From contig JARUPY010000607.1 in NCBI GenBank assembly GCA_029817715.1, positions 2,976,001-3,040,000 of the forward strand: a stretch of DNA of 64,000 nucleotides, in the 5' to 3' direction. Positions 1 to 11,179 of the stretch are shown piece after piece (positions within the stretch are counted from its first letter, which is position 1; every line of letters begins with the position of its first letter). The translations under genes were made by a program, and so were the position numbers. The notes beneath the pieces were generated by a model. That model was not told the DNA's origin and did no database searches. It saw only the letters and a program-made list of their open reading frames with translations. Origin of the DNA: Melastoma dodecandrum. Lineage: Eukaryota; Streptophyta; Magnoliopsida; Myrtales; Melastomataceae.

Positions 1-1762
1 CCGGTGTAAATAATGGGTCCGACAATTCCTTCCTCTCACTTTTCTCCCCGTCTTTCCTCTGTTTACATTTTCCTTTCACTTCGTTGTAAAGTATTCACAT
101 AAGGAAGGGGAAGATGCTCATCCATGATGGTGAAGAAAATCCATCCGGAGGTAAAGGCAATCCCCGTCTTTGATCTTCTTCCTCCTCTCTTTCTTTGACA
201 CATTTTTCCCGGCCTCGAAAACCTTTACATCATCACAACACTTTCTGCGCACGCGTTTTCGTTCCATTAATATTGCGCGAGGTAATTAAGGCCAGAGAAA
301 GATCTGTTCTTTTCTGATGTGGAATTGGGATTCATACTGTTCTCGTTGTTTGTTTGGAGTCAGAGGGTTCTGAAGTCTTGATATCTGTTTGATTGGGGAT
401 GACACAGACATAGCTTGGGGGGGGGGGCATCTGATGGAGTTGAGAGAGGCTGGCCACACCGGACTTTGGCTTTCTGCTTCGACTGTCTCTTCTCTCGGTC
501 TCATGGAACTTGTTGTTTTACAGGATCCTATCCTAACCAGACCATAAAGGCCACCACATTGGAACCTTTCCCTTCACTTGAAATATAGATGTTTTCGACT
601 TGTTACTACAATGTGGTATAAGTTATTCGTCGAATTTTTAATACGTCTTTTTTTTTTTTTTTTAAGAACGGGGAACTCATGGTTAGAAATTGAATTAGCT
701 TTTTATAACGAAAAACTTGGTGGAATTCATTGAGGCACTTGTGATAGATATTAGTCGTAGTCGATTGGTATGAGGAGGAAAACTCGGGGGGTAACGTGAG
801 CGACGCACCCACCCACGTTGTTGTCATCATAGAAGGTGTTGAAAGAGAGAGGCTTGGGGCGGTGGTGATGGGACGGGGATTTTTTTCTTTTTTAGTTAAA
901 AAATGAGAGTTTTTTTTTGGTATATTCCTTTTTAAGAGTTTGAGGATATCCCAGTATTATTTATTTATTTATATACTTACTTTATTGGGTGCTAATTATT
1001 GTATCACATGCACCTTCTCCAGATTTAACAAATTCATTAATAATAATAATAGGAAAAAAGAAGGACATGGCAAAAGTGGTGGTGGTGGAGGCGTGTGGCT
1101 TTTTATCTCGATTCGTGTTTGTTTGTCCACACGATTTGGGTCCAACATAAAAACAAAACACACTCTCTCTCTCTCTTGTGGTGAAATGTGTATTATAAGT
1201 TGTTGTATTTTCTTAGTTATTAAGAAAAAAAAAAGTGTGGGGGAACACCGTATGTATGTATCTATCGACAACATCACAGACAGTCATGATGCCCTCCAAC
1301 ATAAAACTTCCCTGCTAAGGAATACAAATACGGAATGATATCAAATAAAAACAACATCATCCCCCCAACCCGGCAACAGCTGCCTATGTGTGGTGCGTGA
1401 CACGGCACGGCATGCGCGTACACGTTGCGCATGTAGCCGGGGGGGCCGGCGGTCGGGGAGCTGTGTCTTAACGAGCACCGATCAGTGATGACAACAGGCG
1501 AGAGTTAATCCATGTCCAAAATTACCCTCTAAATCCATTAATTCCTAGGACGTTTATTATTTATTTATTTTTATATTATCAATCATCAACATTAATTTAT
1601 TTAAATAAGAATTAAGAAAAAGATCTGAAATAAAACCTCTTTTTTTTGTTATTCTTCTTCTTTATATCAAACGAATCTCAACCTTTCGCGGATCTCGCAG
1701 TCTTTTGGACTCCCCCTCTTGCTGTAACGGACGACTCCATTCCCCCCACCCCCTCCGCCGCC
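1..1762. other. Intergenic / upstream region of the desaturase gene
   Basis: No coding region is recognisable on either strand. The stretch is rich in T-runs and A-runs (for example near 650 and 900), has a short CT microsatellite near 1165 and AT-rich sequence at 1550-1640. The last few hundred bases presumably hold the promoter and 5' UTR of the desaturase starting at 1763, but I cannot point to a convincing TATA box. Confidence 0.5.
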
Positions 1763-3178
1763 ATGGCGACGTCTCCGGCAGCCGTCGTCCCCCCTCAGCA
1801 GCAGCAGCAGCAGCAGAAGCACCCACTGACTGCCAACGACGACAGGGACAAGTACATCACCCTGTCGGAGCTGTCCCTCCACAACAAGCCAGACGACCTC
1901 TGGATATCAATCCACGGCAAGATCTACGACGTCACCGCCTGGAGCAGCTTCCACCCCGGCGGAGCCTTCCCCTTGCTCAACCTCGCCGGCCAGGACGTCA
2001 CCGATGCATTCCTCGCCTTCCACCCTCCCTCTGCCTCGGCCCGCCTCCGCGAATTCTTCACCGGGTACTTCCTTAGGGACTACTCCGTATCCGAGGTATC
2101 CAAGGACTACCGGAGGCTCGTCGCCGATTTCTCAAAATCCGGCCTTTTCGAGCAGAAAGGCCACGGGACGATGGTCTCACTGAGTTGCATCGCAATGCTG
2201 TTTGTGATGAGCGTCTGCGGGGTGGTGTTCTGCGATGGGACGTTGGTTCACCTGCTGTGTGGTGCAGGTATGGGGTTCCTGTGGATTCAGAGCGGGTGGA
2301 TTGGCCATGATTCGGGCCATTACAATGTCATGTCAGGTCGCGGGTATAACCGCTTCACCCAGATCTTGACGGGGAACTGTCTTGCCGGAATCAGCATTGC
2401 CTGGTGGAAGTGGAATCATAATGCGCATCATATCGCGTGCAACAGCCTCGATTTCGACCCGGATCTACAGCACATCCCCCTGTTTGTGGTGTCCACCAAG
2501 TTCTTTGGGTCGATCGTCTCTCAGTTCTACGAGAGGACCTTGAGTTTCGATAAGGTGGCGAGGTTCCTTGTCAGTTACCAGCATCTGACTTTCTACCCAG
2601 TGATGTGTTTCGCAAGGATTAATCTGTTCTCACAGTCGTTCGTTTTGCTGTTGTCGAAGAGGAAGGTGCCCAACAGAGGTCAGGAGATACTGGGCTTGCT
2701 CGTGTTCTGGATCTGGTATCCGTTCCTTGTTTCCTTCTTGCCCAACTGGGGAGAGCGGATAATGTTTGTCGTCGCAAGCTTCGTATTTACGGGGATTCAG
2801 CACATCCAATTCTGCTTGAATCATTTCTCCTCAAGCGTTTACTTCGGTCCCCCGAAGGGCAATGATTGGTTCGAGAAGCAAACTGCAGGGACACTTAACA
2901 TCGCCTGCTCGCCATCGATGGATTGGTTCCATGGGGGTCTGCAGTTTCAGGTTGAGCATCATTTATTCCCTCGCTTGCCCCGATGCCAGCTGAGGAAGGT
3001 CTCGCCTTTCGTCAAGGAGCTCTGCAAGAAGCACAAGCTGCCTTACAACTGCGCTTCCTTCTGGAAGGCCAATGTCCTGACCATTGGAACTCTGAGGACT
3101 GCGGCCTTGCAAGCCAGGGATCTCACCAATCCCGTCCCTAAGAACTTGGTGTGGGAAGCGGTAAATACTCACGGGTGA
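1763..3178 (+). CDS. SLD: Sphingolipid delta-8 desaturase with N-terminal cytochrome b5 domain
   Basis: This enzyme introduces the delta-8 double bond into the long-chain base of plant sphingolipids at the ER membrane, using electrons from its own fused cytochrome b5. The 471-residue protein comes from one uninterrupted exon, as is common for plant SLD genes. The b5 heme motif HPGG is at residues 64-67. The three histidine boxes of front-end desaturases are HDSGH (182-186), HNAHH (219-223) and QVEHH (396-400); the glutamine opening the last box is diagnostic of b5-fusion desaturases. Hydrophobic stretches lie around 137-180 and 310-350. The frame is open 39 codons upstream, but the ATG at 1763 sits in a good plant context (GCCGCCATGGCG) and gives the usual family length. 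A short poly-glutamine run (CAG repeat) occupies residues 12-18. A delta-6 acyl-group desaturase relative is the alternative, but land-plant sequences with these boxes are normally SLD. Confidence 0.94.
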   Translation: MATSPAAVVPPQQQQQQQKHPLTANDDRDKYITLSELSLHNKPDDLWISIHGKIYDVTAWSSFHPGGAFPLLNLAGQDVTDAFLAFHPPSASARLREFFTGYFLRDYSVSEVSKDYRRLVADFSKSGLFEQKGHGTMVSLSCIAMLFVMSVCGVVFCDGTLVHLLCGAGMGFLWIQSGWIGHDSGHYNVMSGRGYNRFTQILTGNCLAGISIAWWKWNHNAHHIACNSLDFDPDLQHIPLFVVSTKFFGSIVSQFYERTLSFDKVARFLVSYQHLTFYPVMCFARINLFSQSFVLLLSKRKVPNRGQEILGLLVFWIWYPFLVSFLPNWGERIMFVVASFVFTGIQHIQFCLNHFSSSVYFGPPKGNDWFEKQTAGTLNIACSPSMDWFHGGLQFQVEHHLFPRLPRCQLRKVSPFVKELCKKHKLPYNCASFWKANVLTIGTLRTAALQARDLTNPVPKNLVWEAVNTHG

Positions 3179-4513
3179 ATTCAAACCTTCCATCGTATCC
3201 AATCGTCTCATTTAGCATCTTCCAATCATTTGATCCCTTCTACGCGAAGGGATTGTGGATTTTTGGCAGATTGAATACGTGAGACTGATCTTACATTATC
3301 ATGTCATTTTATTTGATCTGTTCCTCCGGCGCTGTTTCGAGGGATATCGGGCAACTAGGTATCGGTTATTTATCTGCAGTTTTCATTTGATCGGGCCAAT
3401 GTGGTTTCCATTCTGGAATGGACAATAAGCACACGACAAAGCTATGTTCGGAGGCTGACATGTTTATTGCAAATCAGTACAAACTGAAACTTTGAAGTGA
3501 ATGCCTGGATTCAAATTTTCAGTCCTTTTTTCGTTTTTATGCTTCATTGACGGATTGTTGTTTAATGGTTCGATTGCCCCTCGGTTTTACTGCTTTCCTG
3601 TCCTAGGAGAGGTCCTGCTATTATCGTCTTCGGTTTTACATCACCAGTTTATTTGTTCGGATGAACCCCATCTTCTTACACTCAGATTTGGACACTCGGT
3701 TCCTTTGGTACCTGGTTTTTCCACCACCTGTGCTGAAGTCCTGTCTGGTGTAAAGTTGATGACAAAATATCAGGCATGCACATGCCGATGCCGACAAACG
3801 ACAACTGCGCCTGAGAAATGCCCTTGTTGGGCTTGCCTTTCTGCTTTTGTTTGTTTCTGTGGTTGATTTGCTGTTGAACGACTAGTCTTCCCGACTAGTT
3901 AGTTCGTGTTGGGTCAAAACTTAGTTTACCAGATCTCCAAGCATTCTGGTTGTTTTTTGTTGTTGTTGGCTGTCTACTTCCCCCAAAAACTGTGCAGCTT
4001 TTGCTTATCTGTCATTTGGCAGAAAAATATCCCAATCCTTTAATTCCCGATATTGAGGAACTTAATGCAACCCATGTGATTGATTTAGCACCTAAATACT
4101 TGTGAATTAATCAGAGTTGTTGGACTTAGTTAAGGGCGGCCATCTTCCAAGGAGACACCTCCCAGGATGCTTGGAGAAAGGAATGGGGCACTTGGAATTC
4201 CCATTCAGTTCACAGACTCTGGCTTATTAAGAACGCACCCCGGAAAAGAAAGCACGGTCCCAGAAAGCCTGTGCGAAGAACGTCTACGTTTGTAGAGTGG
4301 GAGGATGAACATGATATTAACAAGCATACATGCTTCTTTCCAGAAGGATTCCTCTTTTGGGTTAATGGTTCCTTGTGAAAGCGCTCTCTCCGAAAATAGA
4401 CACCCGTGCCCCATCTTTTGGGTTAATGGTTCTCCTTCAGATCACCTAATCTGCTATCAAAACCGTTTGTTGAGTTCATTGACAAGGTCAGCCAACAAGT
4501 ATGCATCTCCATA
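3179..4513. other. Shared 3' region between two convergent genes
   Basis: Holds the 3' UTR of the desaturase and the downstream side of the minus-strand ceramidase-family gene. I see no further gene. A 19-bp direct repeat (core TTTGGGTTAATGGTTC) occurs near 4354 and 4416. A last ceramidase exon could lie here; I could not identify one. Confidence 0.4.
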
Positions 4514-6337
4514 CTAATAAGTTAGAATACCAATATAACTATTTGTGCCAGAGAAAGTTATGCAGAAGACTAGTCGTGGTGAAGGGATCCAAATGTACCT
4601 TTGAAACTTTACGCTCCTGTATGAAAGCATAAAGGTTAGAAGGGTAGGGAACATTGCCAAGCAAATGTGCTCCAGAGAATGTCCGCTGATGATGTAATTA
4701 TTAGCCATATATATCTTCCGGTCAGTGACTGCCTCAAACTTTGACAGAAGGTATATACCTACACATGGGAAGACGGTGAAAAGAAGTCCAATCTTCTTAC
4801 GTTAATAGCGTGTAAAAAGTCGATGCAGAAGATAACTTAGTTAGGCCTTAAACCTTTAGGGAAAAAAAGACGGTACTGGAAAGGGGGAAAGCGAATCGTG
4901 CCATACCAGCAGCCAAAAGCCAATATCTCGAGTGAGTATATTTCGGTGGGAACAAGAGCGTCATGAAAGGGATGACGATGCATGGAATCAGCTGAAACAT
5001 CATGCGTAATCGCAGATCGTTAAATGTTCTGCAACCAGCTTAACCAAATTCACCAAATAGTCGAGGCTTAACCTATCAGTTCCGGCATAACCAAATCGAT
5101 TACAAAGGAAGATGGGAATTTATTGCAAAAGGTTAGACACAAACCGTTCATATGCGGCGCTAAGAAACGAAATAAGGAGGAGCACCCACAAGAAGCACAA
5201 TCCTGTCCGCTTCCCCACTCTCTCCACTAGGAAGCTAGAAAAGAGCGAAGCATATGCTACCATCATCTGCCATTTGCAGAGAACAACAAATTAACATTGG
5301 AAGTAAAAACCGACTTCATGTCGTCGGCGGAAAGTAAAAGCGGACTGCAAACAACCTTCCCCATCTCAAGATTTCTCCTACTCAATAAGCCCCTTCCCAG
5401 ACAAAAGATTCAATTATCACATCACTTTACATGCAACAACCGAGCACTGGATCCAGTCATCTATTCTCGAGCACCCAGAACAGAACTCCAGTTCCAGTCT
5501 TAAAATTTCCAGATTGACAGATCATTATTTCGAGCAAAGCACACAAAGCCCGAGTTCAAAGTAGTTTTCTGCACCAGAAAGTTCAAAGAGCCAAGAAACA
5601 CAAAACCAAGCCACACATGATTGAGCAGACAATAATACGTCCAGAAGAAATGGCAAGCAAGTTAACAAAGAACAACAGCTTATAACTTCAGAAAAACAGG
5701 CATCACCGACATAAAAGGGATGAACTCTGACCGGCAAGGTGTCCCAAACGACTCTGTCATCGTCAGGCCTAAGGTGGTAATAAGCAGACCCAAATGCCAC
5801 CCCGGAGATCCCTGCGTAGAACAACGCCCACCCCACAATCTCCCCTGTCAAGCTGCATTCAACCCCCAGCAACGAAACAATTTCCCCCCAAAGAAAGCTC
5901 AGCCCCGCGACTCTAAACATAAACATAACCAAGATCATCGCCAAGAAATTGCACTACCTGATGTTAAAGAAGCTTCCTTGGAGACAAAACACGAGACCCA
6001 CAACCCCAACAACCAGGAATGGGAAATTGGTGAAGACGTTCAATGTGTTCGGCACTCCTGCCCCAAAACCCGACACCATTAGTACCCTATCATTTATCAC
6101 CACCGCCGACCAATCAACCAATCCAAAAAAGAAAAACTTGCCGAGGAAGTTGCGCATGTCGGCGTAGACGTGATGGGTGGGGGAGTAAGGGATTTTAGGG
6201 GTGGCGAGGGTGAGGAAGAGCCAGCAGAGGAGGGCTCCTCCCCATATCCGACCCCGTCTCGACCTCGTCAACCTCTGCCTCATCCCCCACAACAGCGGCT
6301 TCACCCTCACCTTCACCTTTGTCATCGTCATCCTCAT
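4514..6337 (-). CDS. Alkaline ceramidase (aPHC) family membrane protein
   Basis: Member of the plant alkaline phytoceramidase family (PF05875), multi-spanning ER/Golgi proteins expected to hydrolyse ceramides or phytoceramides. Exons on the minus strand, 5' to 3': 6337-6142, 6057-5958, 5852-5732, 5266-5145, 5028-4907, and 4758 to 4599 or 4514. All junctions keep frame. Family landmarks are YADMRNFLG then VPNTLNV near the N-terminus, AFGSAYYHL followed by PDDDRVVWD (the conserved Ser/Tyr/His and Asp of the active site), FNDLR, and the C-terminal ISGHSLEH pair of histidines expected to bind the metal. Intron 1 (6141-6058) starts with GC rather than GT. The 3' end is uncertain: reading through gives a stop at 4514 (301 residues), but CAAAG|GTACAT at 4599 looks like a donor, so a further unrecognised exon is possible. 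The start at 6337 is the first Met of a short cluster before the first membrane segment. It converges on the sphingolipid desaturase. Confidence 0.85.
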
Positions 6338-6984
6338 CCTCGGCGAGGGCGACCGGACCTTCCGTTTCTCGAGGAAGAACGTCGCGAGGGGGAAATGACG
6401 CGATCCCGACGAAATCTGCCACAACGATGGATTGGATTCTGGCAGGATATTTTTCTCTTTCTTTTTTATCTCGGTTTCGACACGTCCGATGATTCGATGG
6501 CGACGTGACTTCAATGCCCATGCCTTGGTCGGACACACCTGAAAATCATGCATCATATGAAAAACATTTACATAAGTAATAATTTCTCTATTTTAACATT
6601 GGTGGACCCAATGTATGTACTCATATTTAAAAAAATAAGTTAGAATTTATCGAATAATATTTCGAAATTAGAATTTTCAACCTTAATTTTACCCTTTAGC
6701 AAATCTGACTTGCCAACTTTAATTTATGTTTTCGTTGATTAAGAAAATCAGAGTGATCCGATATTTATCTTATTCTATGTTTTCTTAAATTTCAGAGTTA
6801 GCAAGAAATCAAAAATTGGAATTGGAATGGCGGAGGTCGTCGATTCAATTTTAGTAGAGGCCCAAAGGCCCAATAAATGAACAACTTATGAGACCATCCG
6901 TAGATCCAAATAAAGTATATATGACATAGTTCGAACCAAGAATCATGACAAGGTTCCAAGTACTCACCTGACATGACACTGCCA
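6338..6984. other. Intergenic spacer
   Basis: Upstream region of the minus-strand ceramidase-family gene. The frame stays open upstream to 6556, but the extra residues do not look like family sequence. The rest is AT-rich with no recognisable gene. Confidence 0.4.
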
Positions 6985-8266
6985 CTGGGGTAGCTTCGGA
7001 AGGACTTGTACAAGTTGCTTAAGAAGCTCGGGAACTCGGTGATCGACGATGGTCTCATTCACAAGGTGAACCCAGGAGTAAGGGAGCGAGTCGGTTCCCG
7101 TTGGGGATATCTGAATTGCTGTTTCGCGACATAATTCGTCGGCTTCGTTTCCCGAAAACGGCATGGATGTGGTTGAATTTGGTTGTTTTCTCATGAAGAA
7201 CTTCAGTTGGCTTTGCTCCGAACTCCTTTTGCAGAGAACCTTCTCCTTGATCGGGTAAAGCATCTTCGAATTGTTACATCGGCGTCAGATTCCCTCAGTA
7301 CTGGAAAAATATTCTCACACTGATCTCCTCCTGTCTGTTCCCCTTGATCCTACACCGGTGATCATGCCGTTTCGATCTTGCAGGTATTCGACCTTCTCGA
7401 CGAAAACAAGAATGGCATCATCGAATTTGAGTTTGTCCGCACGCTGTCTTTCTCATCCGTACACTCCCAAGGAAGCTAAAATTGACTGGAATGATCACCC
7501 TCATGCTGGAAAGTGTTTAGACGACCATTCTTTTGGTTCCACGCGAAGTCCGGATGACTCACTTCCTTCCCAATGCCCGGTGCGGTTGCATTTCAGCTGT
7601 ATGACCTCAGACAGACCGGATACATCAAGCGAGAGGACGTGAGTCCAGAGCCTCGTTATCTTTCCCAAAGATAGTACGAAGCATGCTCATTAACTAGCTC
7701 ATTTTGTCTTTTCAGGTGAAGCAATTGGTCATCGCCATTTTTACGGAGTCGTACACGAAGCTGTCGGACGAACTCCTCGAGGCCATCATCGACAAGGCAA
7801 ACAAAACTTCCTTTCTCCCTCATTTTCCTTAACTTGGGAACACTCAGCACATCTCTGGACAACACTCCACAAAGCTGGAGGACTTCCTCCAGACCCAGGT
7901 AAATTTTCCGGTAGCCCGTAAGGACACCGGTGGTAGTCATTGTCGGGGAACAATTGTCGTATGTCCTGGTTCAGGTTTTTGAAGTGCAAACAAGTCTTAT
8001 ATTGGATAACTAAGAGGTTCCAAGCTAGCATACAAGTCGACGACTACTCTTTATAGCCAATTGATCTTAAATGAAACCACGTTATGCTTATATCCTAGGC
8101 TTGAGAATTTTGTCGGTAACACGGGAGGAAGATGCTAAGTGGAATGCTTCCCTTCAGACATTCGAGGACGCAGATCTTGACAGAGATGCAGGATCAGTAA
8201 GCAAGTTTGGAAGTCATTCCTAGCCAAATGCCCATCTCTCTTGCGGAACACGACTCTCCCTTATCT
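6985..8266 (+). pseudogene. Calcineurin B-like (CBL) calcium sensor, apparently decayed
   Basis: Plant CBL proteins are EF-hand Ca2+ sensors that recruit CIPK kinases. Exon-like pieces in order: about 7008-7073 (VIDDGLIHK, donor AAG|GTGAAC), 7200-7253 (QLALL...LLLDR), 7383-7480 (VFDLLDENKNGIIEF, an EF-hand), 7590-7639 (FQLYDLRQTGYIKRED), 7716-7797 (VKQLVIAIF...IIDK) and 8158-8265 (TFEDADLDRD ... PSLLRNTTLPYLR). Most piece boundaries match the introns of the family, so this is not a processed copy. Defects visible: a frameshift before LYKLL, a missing residue at IEF/EFVR, a frameshift between LSF and HPYTPKEAKID, and a one-base loss after DRD in the last EF-hand that leads to a stop. The donor after IIDK reads GC. 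The N-terminal exon and C-terminal tail are not recognisable. Sequencing or assembly error at several points is less likely than decay. Confidence 0.7.
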
Positions 8267-8568
8267 GAGGTCAGTTCGTCGATTGGATCCCCTTAGTCAT
8301 TCTCCATAGCTGTCTGGTTCCGCTGAATTATCCTGGCTGAGCGCATCGCACTTTCTCTTTGAGATCTCGTGATGCTATTCCCGAGCTGCGTTGGACGAGG
8401 AGGTCAACGGACATCTCGGTAATGCCGTCACATCGCGAACTTGGAGATGATGGCACGGAGCCTGAGGCGACGGGTTTGATCAAGACGATGCTGGAATGGA
8501 TTGCGGGTGTTATTGCCAAGGATTTATTCTTCGAATTTGATGGAAATTGAACCTTGTTTTGCTCCCTG

Positions 8569-8576
8569 TATAAATA
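8569..8576 (+). promoter_or_regulatory. Probable TATA box of the EngB gene
   Basis: TATAAATA, 80 bp upstream of the EngB start codon, a plausible distance for a plant promoter with a 50-base leader. The same bases contain AATAAA, so a polyadenylation signal for the decayed gene upstream is the alternative reading. Confidence 0.4.
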
Positions 8577-8655
8577 AAGAAAATCTAAGTGTTCAACCGT
8601 TAACGTTATCCCCTCCCCCCCAAAAAAAAAAACCCTCGACCCGGTAACGCCTCCG

Positions 8656-10563
8656 ATGACGACCGCCGCAGCTATTCTTCGAGCCCACTTGGTTCCCCAC
8701 CTTCCCTTCCCCGCCCGTGGCGTGCCGTCCCGTCCGCCCTGCCTTCCCTTCCCACTCGCTGCCTCCCGTGCCCAATCGTCCACGAAATTTGTCCATTCGT
8801 CTGCCATCGACCCGATCCGGAAGTTGTTGTTCATACCGCCCGGAGTTGAACTGGGGGAAATTAACGAGGACATGGTGCTCCCTGGTTCGAATATCGTCGT
8901 CGGTCCCTACGCCGGACACTCTCACATAAAGGAGGTGGAGTTTGTCGGGAGCAGCGGCAGGGCTAAGGATTGCCCCAAGGACGGAAGGCCGGAATTTGCG
9001 GTGCTGGGGCGGTCGAACGTCGGGAAGTCCTCGCTTATCAATGCCTTGGTTAGGAAGAAGGAGGTCGCTCTCACTTCTAAGAAACCCGGTTCGTGTTCCT
9101 CTACTGGTTGATAGGAATTTCGATTCGTCTAGGGTTGTGTGGTGCAATTCTCAGACAGGATAGATGAATTGTCATCGAATATCGGGTGCAGAAGTAAGAG
9201 TGGCGTCGGATTTTCGGATTAGTAATGTGCATTGTTGAATCATTCTTGCAGGGAAGACACAGCTGATCAATCATTTCTTGGTGAATAAGAGTTGGTATAT
9301 CGTCGACCTCCCTGGTTATGGGTAAACCTGCTGTGATCCTCTTGGAAGAAGTTGCTCGTGTCTTTGTCTAAGTTGGGTTGTCAATTTTCTGCTGGTAGCT
9401 TGTTGCTTCAGGATCTTTTGTATGTGATGCTTTGATAACTAACCAATTAGCTCATCATCTGTTTCCTTGATGACGGATGGATGCCATGTAACCTATCATA
9501 CCTGGCGTAAATGTGAAACTTCAAATTTTTATCAGATTTAAGTGTTTTCTTATAAGTAAATTTAAGTGTTTTAGTCCATGGATAGTTAACAATGTAGGAT
9601 ATTCTGCTAGAAATTCTTGCTTAGAATTTGCTTCAGAAATGAAAGTAATCGTGAATGATAGTCTGACTTAGCTTTGGCAGCATAAACTGCATTTGTCTGA
9701 TGTGTAGAAGGTGGGCCACTAGCTGTCTCATAAGGAGAAACCTAGACTGCCATGTCCATATTCCTGCGCTGTATTAGTCATGGTGCGTTCTGGGTAGTTG
9801 AAAGAACTCGAATTTCCATGTTCTATATTATATTCAGCAAGCTTACTTTTGCGTTGTTCCCGTTCTGTAAATGAGAATTCGTGGCACATCTGCAAGATCT
9901 TTTTTCAAATCATGTGATGCCCTGTTCTCAAGCTTCCACAACCATTTTCTTTGCTTTTCTGGAAGAGATTGATGTAGACTGGAGTGTTCTATGTACTAGA
10001 ATGACTTACTATATGAATTTTATGGTCCTCTATTTTTTAAACGGATTCTCTTGGGAGTCTTTTTTCTCCTTACATGTCAGAGAACATCAACCAACTGATT
10101 GTCTATTTTGTAGGTTCGCGAAGGCTCCTGGATCTGTTCGAACGGATTGGTCTGCGTTCACCAAGGGGTACTTCTTGAATAGAGACACTCTGGTTGCTGT
10201 CCTACTTCTCGTCGATGCTAGTGTTCCTCCTCAGAAAATCGACCTCGATTGTGCGAATTGGCTAGGTCGCAACCAGGTTTGTGGTTCGATCTGCTTTGTC
10301 GCTCTTATCTCACATGTACAACAAACATCTCGCTTGTAATTTCGTCCTTGAAATTTTAGATTCCGATGACGTTTGTCTTCACGAAATGCGACAAGATGAA
10401 AGGAGGTAAGAGGCCCGACGAGAACATTAGGAGCTTTCAAGAATTGCTTGGGGAGAATTATAAGCAGCATCCTCCTTGGATCATGACAAGCAGCATCACG
10501 GGATTGGGCAGGGATGAGCTTCTCTTGCATATGTCCCAGCTAAGAAACTACTGGGATCAATAA
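8656..10563 (+). CDS. Organellar EngB/YihA-type GTP-binding protein
   Basis: TRAFAC-class small GTPase of the EngB (YsxC/YihA) family; bacterial members take part in large ribosomal subunit assembly, and plant copies act in plastids or mitochondria. Exons 8656-9088, 9252-9321, 10114-10276 and 10360-10563 join in frame to 289 residues. G1 is GRSNVGKS (118-125), G3 is DLPGYG (163-168) and G4 is TKCD (230-233). The first 50 residues are rich in Ala, Pro, Arg and Ser with almost no acidic residues, as in a transit peptide. The sequence 60-110 before the GTPase domain is the usual plant extension. Intron 2 is 792 bp with no other feature. Which organelle it enters cannot be told from sequence alone. 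Confidence 0.93.
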
Positions 10564-11179
10564 AATGCGGGAAGTTCCTTGTGGATGCCTGCATGCCTGC
10601 TTCAGTTGGATGCCGAAAGAGATCAACAGTGCAGCCACTATCAGTTCTTAACATGTTGCGGACTAGTTAGTGACTGCATACCAAACCCTTCAAGTGATCG
10701 ATTCGGATCAGAACAGCCACAGCATGTACAGTAGATGTCGAAACTGGACTGTCTGTGTATCCAAGGCAAAATCAATGTTAGATCTGTATTATAGCAGTCT
10801 ACTCCTCCGGCAGTGTCTGTTCTTCCTATGCCTTTACCACAAGAACTGTCTCAGCATAATGTTAACCAGGCACGTTGGATTCTTAGGTTGGTGGGCCGTT
10901 CGTAGTATTGAAAGGGAAATATAGGTGGATGGGAAAGGAAAATTAGATTTGCTTTGGTTGCAGCTAGCAACCGGAGCAGAAGAAGGCATATAATGTACAA
11001 CATAGTCGCGAAAACAGCAAATAATTGTCACCCATGGAGGCGGAGTGTACTTCATCAGCAGAATATATACAACAGAAGAAGGAAGCTGATATTTCTTTCT
11101 TTCGTTTTCGTGGTTTGCATCTTTTTCCTGTCTTCGTTGGGAGGTTCGACTGAGATTGCACGGAAGGGGATCAGAAGTC
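10564..11179. other. Convergent 3' spacer between EngB and GLDP
   Basis: Contains the 3' UTRs of two genes pointing at each other. No gene or repeat recognised. Confidence 0.4.

Noticed and set aside
1646..1762. N-terminal extension of the desaturase to an upstream Met
   Set aside because: The extra 39 residues do not resemble the family and the downstream ATG has the better context.
4205..4513. Open frame on the minus strand as last ceramidase exon
   Set aside because: No match to the expected C-terminal tail and no clear acceptor in phase; left unresolved.
6170..6536. Open frames overlapping the first ceramidase exon in other frames
   Set aside because: GC-rich shadow frames of a real exon; no conserved motif.
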